A stretch of DNA of 64,000 nucleotides from Martelella mediterranea (GCF_021021415.1 NZ_JAINWJ010000020.1:55033-119032), one strand, 5' to 3'. Shown: positions 9,135-19,110, numbered from the stretch's first letter. Numbers and translations are program-made. The notes: generated by a model from the letters alone, not told the origin.

Positions 9135-10493
9135 ATGACACGTAAATATTTCGGTACCGACGGTATTCGCGGTCAGTCCAATGTTTTTCCTATGACGCCG
9201 GATCTGGCGATGCGCGTGGGCATCGCTGTCGGCACGATCTTCCGGCGCGGCGATCACACCCACCGCGTGGTGATCGGCAAGGATACCCGGCTTTCCGGCT
9301 ACATGCTGGAGAATGCGCTGGTGGCGGGCTTCACCGCGGCCGGCCTCGATGTCTATCTGCTCGGCCCGATCCCGACGCCCGCCGTCGCTATGCTGACGCG
9401 CTCGCTGCGCGCCGATGTCGGCGTGATGATCTCGGCGTCGCACAACCCCTTTGCCGATAACGGCATCAAGCTGTTCGGACCCGACGGCTACAAGATGTCC
9501 GACGAGATCGAGGCGCGGATCGAAGCGCTGATTGACCGCGACAACTTCCATGCCCAGCTTGCCCGCTCGCACGAGATCGGCCGCGCAAGCCGCGTTGACG
9601 GCGACATCTATCGCTATATCGAGTTCGTCAAGCGCACCCTGCCGCGCGATGTCACGCTGCATGGCCTCAGGGTCGTGGTCGATTGCGCCAATGGCGCGGC
9701 CTACAAGGCAGCCCCGACGGCGCTCTGGGAACTCGGCGCCGATGTGGTCGAGATCGGCACGGAGCCGGACGGCCTCAACATCAACAAGGAATGCGGCTCG
9801 ACCTATCCCAAGACACTGCAGGAAAAGGTGCATGAGGTGCGCGCCGATATCGGAATCGCGCTCGACGGCGATGCCGACCGCGTCATCATCGTCGACGAGC
9901 AGGGCAGCATCATCGATGGTGATCAGGTGATGGCGGTGATCGCCGGCAATCTGGTTGAGGACAAGGAATTGAAGGGCGGCGGCGTTGTCGCCACCGTCAT
10001 GTCCAATCTCGGCCTCGAGCGCCACCTGAACGGCATGAATCTGGATCTGGTGCGCACCAAGGTCGGCGATCGCTACGTCGTCGAGCATATGCGCAAGAAC
10101 GGCTACAATGTCGGCGGCGAGCAGTCCGGCCATATCGTGCTGTCCGATTTCGGCACCACCGGCGACGGGCTGGTGGCGGCGCTGCAGGTGCTGGCCGCCG
10201 TCAAGCGCGCGGGCAAGCCGGTCAGCGAGGTCTGCCGCAAATTCGATCCCGTGCCGCAGCTTCTGCGCAATGTCCGCATCACCGCCGGCGCGGCGCCGCT
10301 GGAAGACGGCAATGTCAAGAAGGCGATCGCCGATGCCGAGGCCGAACTGAAAGGCCGCGGCCGCCTGGTAATCCGCCCCTCGGGCACCGAGCCGCTGATT
10401 CGCGTCATGGCCGAGGGCGACGATCCGGCACAGGTCGAAAGCGTCGTCTCGGGCCTGATCGACGTGATTGCGAGCGTGCGCACGGCTGCGTGA
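9135..10493 (+). CDS. glmM: Phosphoglucosamine mutase GlmM
   Basis: Converts glucosamine-6-phosphate to glucosamine-1-phosphate, the precursor step to UDP-GlcNAc for peptidoglycan and lipid A. The 452-residue protein shows FGTDGIRG near the N-terminus, the phosphoserine loop [11 protein letters not shown] (about 100-110), the metal-binding loop DGDADR (about 245-250), the sugar-binding GGEQSGH (about 330), and the phosphate-binding [11 protein letters not shown] near the C-terminus. Start ATG 9135 follows GAAGAGG. It has its own terminator-bounded region behind ftsH. Confidence 0.97.
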   Translation: MTRKYFGTDGIRGQSNVFPMTPDLAMRVGIAVGTIFRRGDHTHRVVIGKDTRLSGYMLENALVAGFTAAGLDVYLLGPIPTPAVAMLTRSLRADVGVMISASHNPFADNGIKLFGPDGYKMSDEIEARIEALIDRDNFHAQLARSHEIGRASRVDGDIYRYIEFVKRTLPRDVTLHGLRVVVDCANGAAYKAAPTALWELGADVVEIGTEPDGLNINKECGSTYPKTLQEKVHEVRADIGIALDGDADRVIIVDEQGSIIDGDQVMAVIAGNLVEDKELKGGGVVATVMSNLGLERHLNGMNLDLVRTKVGDRYVVEHMRKNGYNVGGEQSGHIVLSDFGTTGDGLVAALQVLAAVKRAGKPVSEVCRKFDPVPQLLRNVRITAGAAPLEDGNVKKAIADAEAELKGRGRLVIRPSGTEPLIRVMAEGDDPAQVESVVSGLIDVIASVRTAA

Positions 10494-10520
10494 TTTCGTC
10501 ACACTACATCGCCGCCCATA

Positions 10521-10657
10521 ATCTCTCCCCTTGAGGGAGAGATGCCCCGACAGGGGCAGAGAGGGGTGAACCCTCTCAACGGGTCCGGAGCTTGCGGTTT
10601 ATGCCCTATACCCCTCTCTGTCGCTTTCGCGACATCTCCCCCTCAAGGGGGGAGATT
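10521..10657. repeat. RIME-like palindromic intergenic repeat, copy A
   Basis: Compound element of nested hairpins: CTCTCCC/GGGAGAG, GCCCC-GACA-GGGGC (10544-10557), long arms 10557-10567 and 10610-10620 (11 bp perfect), TGTCGC/GCGACA (10619-10634), and a final C-run/G-run hairpin ending near 10657. The same plan recurs at 26141-26286. The arrangement resembles rhizobial intergenic mosaic elements (RIME); that family name is inferred, not confirmed. It holds no ORF. Confidence 0.8.
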
Positions 10658-10745
10658 GATGGCTGAGATATCGTGAGCGCCACCGCGGTATTCGGTCGTC
10701 TGGCAGTCGGCAAAATACCACGCGCGGCTGATTTTGCCCTTTTAA

Positions 10746-10845
10746 GCCGTCACAATTATTTCGCTTGCCAAGACCCCAAAGCTTCCATATATCCGACGGC
10801 GGGACACCTCTCCCCAACGAGAGGCCACTATCTGAAAGGGTAGAC
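10746..10845 (+). ncRNA. serC leader RNA (cis-regulatory), candidate
   Basis: Directly upstream of serC are a long-range 6-bp pairing GCCGTC (10746-10751) with GACGGC (10795-10800), a tight hairpin CCTCTC-CCCAAC-GAGAGG (10807-10824), and a third hairpin CTATC/GGTAG just before the ATG whose right side includes the likely ribosome-binding site GAAAGGG. A conserved serC RNA motif directly upstream of serC is known in alphaproteobacteria, and this has the right place and size. I matched by position and shape, not by a covariance model. Confidence 0.55.
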
Positions 10846-10846
10846 T

Positions 10847-12025
<1,179 letters not shown>

Positions 12026-12041
12026 GGCCTGCTGCACTGAT

Positions 12042-12065
12042 GGCTTGCGCCGGCTGGCGCGAGCC
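12042..12065 (+). promoter_or_regulatory. Stem-loop between serC and serA
   Basis: GGCTTGCGCC-GGCT-GGCGCGAGCC folds into a 10-bp stem (one G-U) with a four-base loop, followed by CCTTTCCC rather than a T-run. It could weaken read-through into serA or stabilise the serC 3' end. Confidence 0.5.
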
Positions 12066-12102
12066 CCTTTCCCGGTGAAAATTCTCTTTGAAGGAGGCCA
12101 TC

Positions 12103-13698
12103 ATGGCACCTCGCGTACTCGTATCCGACGCGCTGTCGGAAGCTGCCGTCCAGATATTCAAGGATCGCGGCATCGATGTCGATTTCCAGCCGAAGCTCGG
12201 CAAGGACAAGGAAAAGCTGCTCGAAGTCATCGGCCAGTATGACGGCCTGGCGATCCGCTCGGCCACCAAGGCGACCGAGAAGCTGATCGAGGCGGCGACC
12301 AATCTCAAGGTCATCGGCCGCGCCGGCATCGGCGTCGACAATGTCGACATCCCGGCCGCATCGCGCCGCGGCATCATCGTCATGAACACGCCGTTCGGCA
12401 ACTCGATCACCACGGCCGAACATGCGATCTCGCTGATGCTGGCCGTTGCCCGCCAGATCCCCGCCGCCGACGCCTCGACCCAGGCCGGCAAGTGGGAGAA
12501 GTCGAAATTCATGGGCGTTGAGATCACCGGCAAGACGCTCGGCGTCATCGGCGCCGGCAATATCGGCTCGATCGTCTGCAACCGCGCGCTCGGCCTGAAG
12601 ATGAACGTCATCGCCTTCGACCCCTTCCTGTCGCAGGACAAGGCCGAGAAGATGGGCGTCACCAAGGTCGAACTCGACGAGCTTCTGGCCAAGGCCGACT
12701 TCATCACGCTCCACGTTCCGATGACCGACAAGACCCGCGGCATCCTGAATGCCGAGGCGCTGGCCAAGACCAAGAAGGGCGTGCGCATCATCAACTGCGC
12801 CCGTGGCGGCCTTGTGGACGAGGCGGCGCTCGCCGAAGCCATCAAATCCGGCCATGTCGCCGGCGCCGGCTTCGACGTATTCGAAACCGAGCCCGCCACC
12901 GAGAGCCCGCTTTTCGGCCTCGAAAACGTGGTTTGCACACCGCATCTCGGCGCTTCGACCACGGAAGCGCAGGAAAACGTGGCGCTTCAGGTTGCCGACC
13001 AGATGTCGGATTACCTGCTGAAGGGCGCTGTTTCCAACGCGATCAACATGCCCTCGATCTCTGCCGATGAGGCCCCGCGCCTGAAGCCGGTGATCAAGCT
13101 GGCGGAAGTGCTCGGCGGTTTTGCCGGCCAGGTGACCGAAAACCCGATCAAGCAGGTCGAGGTGCTCTATGACGGCATCTTCGCCGACATGAACACCACG
13201 GCGCTGACCAGCGCGATGCTCGCCGGCCTGCTGCGCCCGGTCGTGGCCGACGTCAACATGGTGTCGGCGCCGATCATGGTGAAGGACAAGGGCATCATCC
13301 TGCAGGAAGCAAAGCGTGATAAATCAGGCGTTTACGATGGTTATATCAAGCTGACGATCACCACCGAGAAGCAGACCCGCTCGGTCGCCGGCACGGTGTT
13401 TTCCGATGGCAAGCCGCGCTTCATCCAGATCAAGGGCATTAACATGGATGCCGATGTCGGTCGCCACATGATCTACATCGCCAACACAGACGTGCCCGGC
13501 ATGATCGGCTTCATGGGCTCCACGCTCGGCGATGCCGGCGTCAACATCGCCAACTTCCAGCTCGGCCGCGACAACCAGGGCGGCGATGCGATCGCGCTGC
13601 TCTACGTTGACGAGGAGCCGAAGCAGGAGGTTCTCGACAAGCTGCTCGCCCATCCGGCGATCAAGCAGGCGAAGCCGCTGGAATTCGCGGTCGAATAA
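12103..13698 (+). CDS. serA: D-3-phosphoglycerate dehydrogenase SerA
   Basis: NAD-dependent first step of serine synthesis. The 531-residue long form has the substrate/NAD catalytic core (about 1-310) with GVIGAGNIGS as the Rossmann motif (about 146-155), catalytic Arg/Glu region and a HLGAST active-site His segment near 280, then the intervening ASB domain (about 315-450) and a C-terminal ACT domain (about 455-531, NTDVPGMIGFMGSTLGDAGVNI) that usually binds serine. ATG 12103 follows AAGGAGG by 5 bp; an upstream TTG is not needed. Confidence 0.97.
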   Translation: MAPRVLVSDALSEAAVQIFKDRGIDVDFQPKLGKDKEKLLEVIGQYDGLAIRSATKATEKLIEAATNLKVIGRAGIGVDNVDIPAASRRGIIVMNTPFGNSITTAEHAISLMLAVARQIPAADASTQAGKWEKSKFMGVEITGKTLGVIGAGNIGSIVCNRALGLKMNVIAFDPFLSQDKAEKMGVTKVELDELLAKADFITLHVPMTDKTRGILNAEALAKTKKGVRIINCARGGLVDEAALAEAIKSGHVAGAGFDVFETEPATESPLFGLENVVCTPHLGASTTEAQENVALQVADQMSDYLLKGAVSNAINMPSISADEAPRLKPVIKLAEVLGGFAGQVTENPIKQVEVLYDGIFADMNTTALTSAMLAGLLRPVVADVNMVSAPIMVKDKGIILQEAKRDKSGVYDGYIKLTITTEKQTRSVAGTVFSDGKPRFIQIKGINMDADVGRHMIYIANTDVPGMIGFMGSTLGDAGVNIANFQLGRDNQGGDAIALLYVDEEPKQEVLDKLLAHPAIKQAKPLEFAVE

Positions 13699-13720
13699 AG
13701 GCAGTTTCTGAAAATATCGG

Positions 13721-13752
13721 CCCGGCTTCCTTTTGGGAGCCGGGCTTTTTTT
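13721..13752 (+). terminator. Rho-independent terminator after serA
   Basis: CCCGGCTTCC paired with GGAGCCGGG (one bulged T), followed by a run of seven T residues, about 22 bp after the serA stop. Confidence 0.9.
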
Positions 13753-13816
13753 GTGTCGAAAGTGCTCTACATTGACGAAGATGTATCCGCGAACACGTCA
13801 ATTGAAGAGAGTATGA

Positions 13817-14572
13817 ATGCCTGAAACATGTATCGGCTGCCGCGATGGCGAGGCCCTGGCATTTGATTTCTCCATGGCATTTCAGCCGATCATCGATCTC
13901 CGCGACGGCTCGATTTTTGCCTATGAGGCGCTGGTGCGCGGCACTGCCGGCGAGGGGGCTGCCTCCGTCTTGAGCAAGGTGACGCAGGACAACCTCTATG
14001 CGTTCGACCAGCGCTGCCGCGTCAAGGCGATCGAGCTTGCCGGCGGGCTCGGACTTGTGGAGACAGGGGCGCGGCTCTCGATCAACTTCATGCCGCGCGC
14101 GATCTATGAGCCGCGGGCCTGCATCCGGCTGACCCTGTCCGCCAGCCGTCGCTGCGGCGTGCCCGCCGAGCGGCTGATTTTCGAGTTTACCGAAGGCGAG
14201 CAAATCGATGCCGATCGGTTCAATGCGATCCTCACGGTCTATGAGGAGCTCGGTTTTGGCACCGCGATCGATGATTTCGGCGCCGGCCATTCCGGACTGT
14301 CGCTCCTGGCCGACGTCACGCCGTCGATCCTCAAGCTGGATATGGCGCTGGTGCGCGGCATCGACAGTAGCCGCTCGCGCCAGAGGATTGTTCGTCACAT
14401 GCTGGCCCTGGCCGGCGAGATGTCGGTCGAGGTGATCTGCGAGGGGGTTGAGACCGCGGCGGAACTGGATACCCTTGCGGGTCTCGGGGCCGGACTGGTG
14501 CAGGGCTATCATCTCTGCCGGCCGCTGTTCGAACGGCTCGCGACGCCGGAGGAAATAAACGGGCGCGGCTGA
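13817..14572 (+). CDS. Stand-alone EAL-domain c-di-GMP phosphodiesterase
   Basis: Likely hydrolyses cyclic di-GMP. The 251-residue protein is one EAL domain with no GGDEF, sensor or membrane part. Catalytic and metal-site segments are all present: YEALVRG (E37), SINFMP, EFTEG, IDDFGAGHSGL with the paired Asp, LKLDM, CEGVET and VQGYHLCRP. The N-terminus has a CIGC pair that could bind metal or form a disulfide. ATG 13817 is preceded by GAAGAGAG. Likely an active enzyme; target process unknown. Confidence 0.88.
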   Translation: MPETCIGCRDGEALAFDFSMAFQPIIDLRDGSIFAYEALVRGTAGEGAASVLSKVTQDNLYAFDQRCRVKAIELAGGLGLVETGARLSINFMPRAIYEPRACIRLTLSASRRCGVPAERLIFEFTEGEQIDADRFNAILTVYEELGFGTAIDDFGAGHSGLSLLADVTPSILKLDMALVRGIDSSRSRQRIVRHMLALAGEMSVEVICEGVETAAELDTLAGLGAGLVQGYHLCRPLFERLATPEEINGRG

Positions 14573-14602
14573 ACCGCGCCTCTACATGACAAGGAGAGGA
14601 TC

Positions 14603-14875
14603 ATGCAGACATCCGCGCTGAACGCGCTCGATCGGGCGTTGGAGCAGCTTTCGGCTGCCGGCTTCACGATGGGCCCGGCATGGGAGGAGACCCATGAACT
14701 TTGCCAGGGGCATGAGGGTGAAAGCCTGTTTGATGCCGCTCACGCGCTCTGCCACCGGATCGAAGGCGATGACGGCAATGCCGGCTATTGGTACCGGCGC
14801 GCCGGAAGGCCGGTTTCGACGGGAAGTCTTGCGGAGGAATGCGCGGCGCTGCGGGCGGAGATTGCCGGGGCCTGA
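14603..14875 (+). CDS. Small conserved-type protein of unknown function
   Basis: A 90-residue soluble acidic protein behind a strong AAGGAGAGG, 30 bp after the EAL gene, so probably co-transcribed. It has an internal HALCHRIEGDDGNAGYWYRRAG segment, where WYRRAG and the DDGNAGYW stretch look like a conserved core, and two Cys residues. No membrane helix or signal. I do not recognise a function. Confidence 0.7.
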   Translation: MQTSALNALDRALEQLSAAGFTMGPAWEETHELCQGHEGESLFDAAHALCHRIEGDDGNAGYWYRRAGRPVSTGSLAEECAALRAEIAGA

Positions 14876-14909
14876 TCACGGCGCCCACCCGAGTCATTCC
14901 AGGATGAAG

Positions 14910-14945
14910 AAAGGGCCGTGCCTTCTTAAAAGGCGCGGCCCTTTC
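14910..14945. terminator. Bidirectional terminator between convergent genes
   Basis: AAAGGGCCG-TGCCTT / AAGGCG-CGGCCCTTT, a long stem with one mismatch, A-run on the left and T-run on the right, so it can act for the + strand small gene and for the minus-strand DUF1254 gene ending at 14955. Confidence 0.85.
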
Positions 14946-14954
14946 TAGTCGCAC

Positions 14955-16385
14955 TCAATTATTTGCAAGTTCGACCGCCGGCGGGCTCCACGCGCCGCTC
15001 AAAACGGCGAGCTCCGGCCAGTAGAGGCGCATGGTCAGGCTGAAGTGGCCGCTCTCGGGCGCCGGCAGCCAGTTGGCTTCCTTGTCCTTGCCGGGCGATT
15101 TGCGCTGGATGTAGATATCGACCGAGCCGTCGGGGTTTTTCTTCAGCGGATCGTTGCTGCCGAGCGTGTAGCGGTCGATCGGGTTCTTGGCGAAGAACTG
15201 ATCCTGATTGTAGAGCGTGACCGACCAGAAGGCGCGCGCCGGCGGAGTCTCGCCCTTGTCGAAATGCAGGACGTAGTTGTTGGAACTGTCGAACGGATTG
15301 CCATCGGCGTCCACGAAGGCGCTGGGGTAGACCGCATCGACCGGCTTGTTGGCGCCAAGCCCGCCAAAGGCGACGCCTGCGCGATGCATGTAGTCTGAGC
15401 CGTAGCTGCCGATCCCGGTCAGATTGATCCGCCAGCCGTTGACGAGTTCGCCGGACTTCACCCAGGTGTTCTTGATGAAGGGCAGAACCTTCGCGGGCGC
15501 CTCTGCGATGGCGTCCTGCACGGCCTGCGGCTGTTTCGACGGATCGTAGCTTTCGCCGGGCACCAGTCCGATCTGGCGCATCAGGTCGACGGCGGAATCG
15601 TCGTTGGCGTGGGGCGGGTTTTTCTTCATCAGTTCGGCGAAGCGCTGAAAGAAGGCCGCGCCGTCGAGTTTTTCGATCTGGGTGACCGGCGAGGTCATGT
15701 CCTGCGCGGCGTTGACCGTGCCTTTTGGCGCAACATAGTCGGTGCCCCAGGCGCTGAGCGGCACGGCCTTCAGGCCTTTCTGGAAGGCATGGACGGCATC
15801 ATAATCGTCCTTGCCCCTGGTTTCGATGCGTCCGAGCATCCAGCCATTGGCCGTGGGGCTCTGATAGGCCCTTACACCGTCCGGCAGTTTACCCTGCCAG
15901 CCGGGACCGACGATCGCGAAAGCATAGGCGTCATCGCCGGTGGTCCGGCTTCCGGGTGAGGCATAGACCTCGGTCCACTCATCCATCATCTGGAAGAGGT
16001 AGTACCGCCCCTTCGACGGCGGAACCGAAACGATCAGCGGCTCCTTCGAAACATCATAGGTGAGCGAGGAATAGAGCGTGTTGGCATTGGGCCGGACGAC
16101 GGTATCGAAGGAGGCATCGGGAAAGGCCGTCAGATTGGCGAACTGGTTGATCGGCGCGCTGACGCCCCCCGGCTCGGCGACATTGGTGGAGATCGCCGTG
16201 CTGACATCCATCAGCACCATTGGATAGGCCATGACATAGATCGAATAGACGATGGCCTTGGCCTGTTCCTCGGTCAGCGGGCTTTTGGCCTCGACCTGGG
16301 TCTGGGCAAACAGCGGAGCGTTGACCACCGGCGAGAATGTCACCGCGAGACTGAGCGCGGCAATGGCAACTGGTTTTAGCTTCAT
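14955..16385 (-). CDS. Exported DUF1254/DUF1214 protein
   Basis: A 476-residue secreted protein with a signal peptide (about 1-28, ending LFAQ). The middle (about 50-185) matches DUF1254 (MAYPMVLMDVS, VVRPNANTLYSSLTYDVSKEP, PSKGRYYLFQMMDEWTEVYAS) and the C-terminal part (about 360-465) matches DUF1214 (NNYVLHFDKGETPPARAFWSVTLYN, YTLGSNDPLKKNPDGSVDIYIQ). The biochemical role of this family is not settled. The ribosome-binding site lies in a perfect hairpin directly before the ATG, and a candidate operator lies about 95 bp upstream; the gene looks individually regulated. Confidence 0.9.
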   Translation of the reverse strand: MKLKPVAIAALSLAVTFSPVVNAPLFAQTQVEAKSPLTEEQAKAIVYSIYVMAYPMVLMDVSTAISTNVAEPGGVSAPINQFANLTAFPDASFDTVVRPNANTLYSSLTYDVSKEPLIVSVPPSKGRYYLFQMMDEWTEVYASPGSRTTGDDAYAFAIVGPGWQGKLPDGVRAYQSPTANGWMLGRIETRGKDDYDAVHAFQKGLKAVPLSAWGTDYVAPKGTVNAAQDMTSPVTQIEKLDGAAFFQRFAELMKKNPPHANDDSAVDLMRQIGLVPGESYDPSKQPQAVQDAIAEAPAKVLPFIKNTWVKSGELVNGWRINLTGIGSYGSDYMHRAGVAFGGLGANKPVDAVYPSAFVDADGNPFDSSNNYVLHFDKGETPPARAFWSVTLYNQDQFFAKNPIDRYTLGSNDPLKKNPDGSVDIYIQRKSPGKDKEANWLPAPESGHFSLTMRLYWPELAVLSGAWSPPAVELANN

Positions 16386-16414
16386 CGGGTATCTCCTCTA
16401 GGTTGTGATACCCG
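16386..16414 (-). promoter_or_regulatory. Hairpin enclosing the DUF1254 gene ribosome-binding site
   Basis: Read on the minus strand, CGGGTATC and GATACCCG form a perfect 8-bp stem whose 3' arm ends at the base before ATG. The 13-base loop plus first stem base holds the ribosome-binding site AGGAG at ideal spacing (7 bases). Folding would hide the start region. Confidence 0.65.
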
Positions 16415-16479
16415 AGTTAGCGGCAAAGTTGAAGAAATTTTGTGACGTGTAATAGTTTCGGGACCGCGGCAGGTTGACG

Positions 16480-16497
16480 CAGACCGCGTACGGTCTG
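16480..16497. promoter_or_regulatory. Candidate operator palindrome upstream of the DUF1254 gene
   Basis: CAGACCG-CGTA-CGGTCTG, a perfect 7-bp inverted repeat with a 4-bp centre, about 95 bp before the DUF1254 gene start. The half-site AGACC/GGTCT type is common for TetR-family operators. No TetR gene is present in the window. Confidence 0.45.
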
Positions 16498-16505
16498 TCG
16501 CAGGA

Positions 16506-16532
16506 GGCGCGGCGGTATCGAATCGCCGCGCC
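16506..16532 (-). terminator. Stem-loop after the yjhX-like gene
   Basis: GGCGCGGCG / CGCCGCGCC, a perfect 9-bp stem 6 bp beyond the minus-strand stop codon at 16539. There is no T-run, so it may be a 3'-end stabiliser rather than a strong terminator. Confidence 0.5.
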
Positions 16533-16538
16533 CCTTAT

Positions 16539-16796
16539 TCACCGGTTGTCCGGCTGGCTGCGCACCAGTTCCAGTCCCCTTGCGGTGATCTGGTAGGGGC
16601 GGCCGCCGCGCGAGCGGATCGCTCTCTTGGCCTTCAGCTTGCGGAACAAGGTCAGATCGAGACCCGGATAGCGCCAGCCTTCGCGGGTGTAGCAGTCGAT
16701 CCGCTCGATCTTGCGTTTTTCGGTTCTGATGAGTTCGATCCTGCCGCCCTGGGCGAGCAGGTGTAGAATGCGCTGTTCATCGCGCGAGATGTCCAT
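16539..16796 (-). CDS. YjhX-like (UPF0386) putative toxin
   Basis: An 85-residue protein matching the UPF0386/YjhX family along its length (MDISRDEQRILHLLAQGGRIE at the start, REGWRYPGLDLTLFRKLKAKRAI and GGRPYQITARGLELVRSQPDNR at the end). E. coli YjhX is described as the toxin of a pair with the GNAT protein YjhQ. Start ATG 16796 gives the family N-terminus; the TTG at 16805 adds three residues. No antitoxin gene is adjacent; two GNAT genes lie 1.8-2.8 kb away on the other strand. It may be a winged-helix-like regulator instead. Confidence 0.82.
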   Translation of the reverse strand: MDISRDEQRILHLLAQGGRIELIRTEKRKIERIDCYTREGWRYPGLDLTLFRKLKAKRAIRSRGGRPYQITARGLELVRSQPDNR

Positions 16797-17099
16797 GGTC
16801 GTCAATTCCGGATGGGCGTCCTGAAGACGCGTGAAAACGTTTCCCGCAAGCCATTGCCATGCGGGGCTCTTCGTTTTCGGCCGCTGCGCGCATCATGCCC
16901 CAAGGGGCAGAGCGGGCAGGGCCCTTACCGGGATTCCTGACGGTTAGACATAAACACTCCGTGTTGACCGACACGAGATAATCTCACTGCGGCTGAAGGT
17001 CAAGGTTTTGAAGGGCTGCGGCCCACCCAATCGCTTGCGTCTTGCCCCACTTTGCTCTACCTCACCAACGATATCCCGTGAATGAACGATGAGCTGACC

Positions 17100-18602
17100 A
17101 TGACCATTGTCGATACCCGCACGCCCGATCCCAAACGCCTGATTCCCGGCGCCACCGGCGATTGGGAAGTCATCATCGGTCTTGAGGTGCATGCGCAGGT
17201 CACCAGCAATGCGAAGCTGTTCTCCGGCTCGTCCACCACTTTCGGCAAGGCGCCCAACGCCAACGTCTCGCTGGTGGATGCGGCCATGCCCGGCATGCTG
17301 CCCGTCATCAACGAGGAATGCGTGAAACAGGCCGTGCGCACCGGTCTCGGCCTGAAGGCCAAGATCAACAAGCGTTCGATCTTCGACCGCAAGAACTATT
17401 TCTACCCCGACCTACCGCAGGGCTACCAGATTTCCCAGTACAAGGACCCGATCGTCGGAGAGGGCACGATCACGATTTCGCTCGGGCCCGACAAACAGGG
17501 TAATTTCGAGGATATCGAGATCGGCATCGAGCGGCTGCATCTGGAGCAGGACGCCGGCAAGCTGATGCATGACCAGCACCCCTCATTCTCCTTCGTCGAC
17601 CTGAACCGTTCGGGCGTGGCGCTGATGGAGATCGTCTCCAAGCCGGACCTGCGCTCGGCCGACGAGGCCAAGGCCTATGTCACCAAGCTGCGCACCATCG
17701 TGCGTTATCTCGGCACCTGCGACGGCAATATGGACGAAGGGTCGCTGCGCGCCGATGTGAATGTCTCCGTGCGCAAGCCGGGCGGTGAATTTGGCACGCG
17801 CTGCGAGATCAAGAACGTCAACTCGATCCGCTTCGTCGGGATGGCGATCGAAAGCGAGGCCCGCCGCCAGATCGATATTCTGGAAGACGGCGGCGCGATC
17901 GACCAGGAGACCCGCCTGTTCGATCCGGTCAAGGGCGAGACCCGGTCTATGCGCTCCAAGGAAGACGCGCATGACTACCGCTATTTCCCCGACCCGGACC
18001 TGCTGCCGCTCGAATTCGACGATGCCTTCATCGCGGAACTGGCGAAGGATCTGCCGGAACTTCCCGATGACAAGAAGGCCCGTTTCGTCGAGAAGCTCGG
18101 CCTGTCGGTCTATGACGCCTCGGTGCTGGTTTCCGACAAGGCGGTGTCCGATTATTACGAGAAGCTGGCCGAAGGGCGCGACGCCAAGGCTGCGGCGAAC
18201 TGGGTGATCAATGATCTGCTCGGCGCGCTCAACAAGGCGAGCAAGGGCATTGACGAGACACCGGTCTCGCCGGAACAGCTCGGCGCCATTCTCGACCTGT
18301 TGAAGGAAGGCGTGATTTCCGGCAAGATCGCCAAGGACCTGTTCGAGATCGTCTGGAACGAGGGCGGCGACCCGAAAAAGATCGTCGAAGAGCGCGGCAT
18401 GAAGCAGGTGACCGATACCGGCGCGATCGAAAAGATCGTTGACGAGATCATCGCCGCCAATCCGGAACAGGCCGCAAAGGTCAAGGACAAGCCCTCGCTT
18501 GCCGGCTGGTTCGTCGGCCAGGTGATGAAGGCTTCTCAGGGCAAGGCCAATCCGCAGGCGGTGCAGGCGCTGGTCAAGGAAAAGCTGGGCGTCACGGAGT
18601 AA
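17100..18602 (+). CDS. gatB: Asp/Glu-tRNA amidotransferase subunit B, GatB
   Basis: Subunit of GatCAB, which amidates Glu-tRNA(Gln), and often Asp-tRNA(Asn), in bacteria lacking the direct synthetase. The 500-residue protein begins [13 protein letters not shown]; it has the catalytic cradle core [19 protein letters not shown], the [11 protein letters not shown] segment, HLEQDAGK and [18 protein letters not shown], and a C-terminal YqeY-like tail domain (about 380-500). ATG 17100 gives the usual rhizobial start; an in-frame ATG at 17082 would add six residues. gatA and gatC are not in the window. Confidence 0.96.
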   Translation: MTIVDTRTPDPKRLIPGATGDWEVIIGLEVHAQVTSNAKLFSGSSTTFGKAPNANVSLVDAAMPGMLPVINEECVKQAVRTGLGLKAKINKRSIFDRKNYFYPDLPQGYQISQYKDPIVGEGTITISLGPDKQGNFEDIEIGIERLHLEQDAGKLMHDQHPSFSFVDLNRSGVALMEIVSKPDLRSADEAKAYVTKLRTIVRYLGTCDGNMDEGSLRADVNVSVRKPGGEFGTRCEIKNVNSIRFVGMAIESEARRQIDILEDGGAIDQETRLFDPVKGETRSMRSKEDAHDYRYFPDPDLLPLEFDDAFIAELAKDLPELPDDKKARFVEKLGLSVYDASVLVSDKAVSDYYEKLAEGRDAKAAANWVINDLLGALNKASKGIDETPVSPEQLGAILDLLKEGVISGKIAKDLFEIVWNEGGDPKKIVEERGMKQVTDTGAIEKIVDEIIAANPEQAAKVKDKPSLAGWFVGQVMKASQGKANPQAVQALVKEKLGVTE

Positions 18603-18606
18603 GCCT

Positions 18607-19110
18607 ATGTTCTTTGTCCGCACGGCAATGGAGGCGGATATCCCGGCGGTGTGCAGCCTGCTGGCCGAGACCTGGCATGTGACCTATGACGAGATTCTCG
18701 GGCCGGAAAAGGTCGAGACGATCGTCAATAGCTGGTTGTCTCCCGAGGCGATGCTGCGTCGGCTGCGCCGGCCCCATGGCGAGTTCCTGGTGGCCGACAG
18801 CGGCACGATGATTGGCGGCATGGCCTTTGCGGCACCCGACAAGGATAACGCCGAGACCGTCAATCTCAGCCAGCTTTACGTGCTTCCAGGCTTTCAGCGC
18901 CAGGGTATCGGCGAACAGCTTTTTGCCGAGATCGAAACCTGCTTTCCGAATGCGAAGCGGCTCGCACTGGAGGTCGTTCCGCAGAACGCTCCGGCGATCC
19001 GCTTCTATGAGGCGCATGGCATGCGCGAGGTCGGACGCCACAATGAATGCGGCGCGCCCAATTCCGGCATCCCGGCCATCCGCATGGAAAAGGACCTTGC
19101 CAATGTCTGA
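18607..19110 (+). CDS. GNAT-family N-acetyltransferase
   Basis: A 167-residue acetyltransferase of unknown substrate. The acetyl-CoA motif is YVLPGFQRQGIGEQLF (about 95-110) and the C-terminal NAPAIRFYEAHGMREVGRH is the typical last strands of the fold. It starts 4 bp after gatB and ends overlapping the next GNAT gene by 8 bp, so all three are probably one transcript. Confidence 0.88.
   Translation: MFFVRTAMEADIPAVCSLLAETWHVTYDEILGPEKVETIVNSWLSPEAMLRRLRRPHGEFLVADSGTMIGGMAFAAPDKDNAETVNLSQLYVLPGFQRQGIGEQLFAEIETCFPNAKRLALEVVPQNAPAIRFYEAHGMREVGRHNECGAPNSGIPAIRMEKDLANV

Noticed and set aside
10521..10657. Palindromic repeat as a CRISPR array or insertion sequence
   Set aside because: No regular spacers, no transposase and no target duplication; it is a compound hairpin element.
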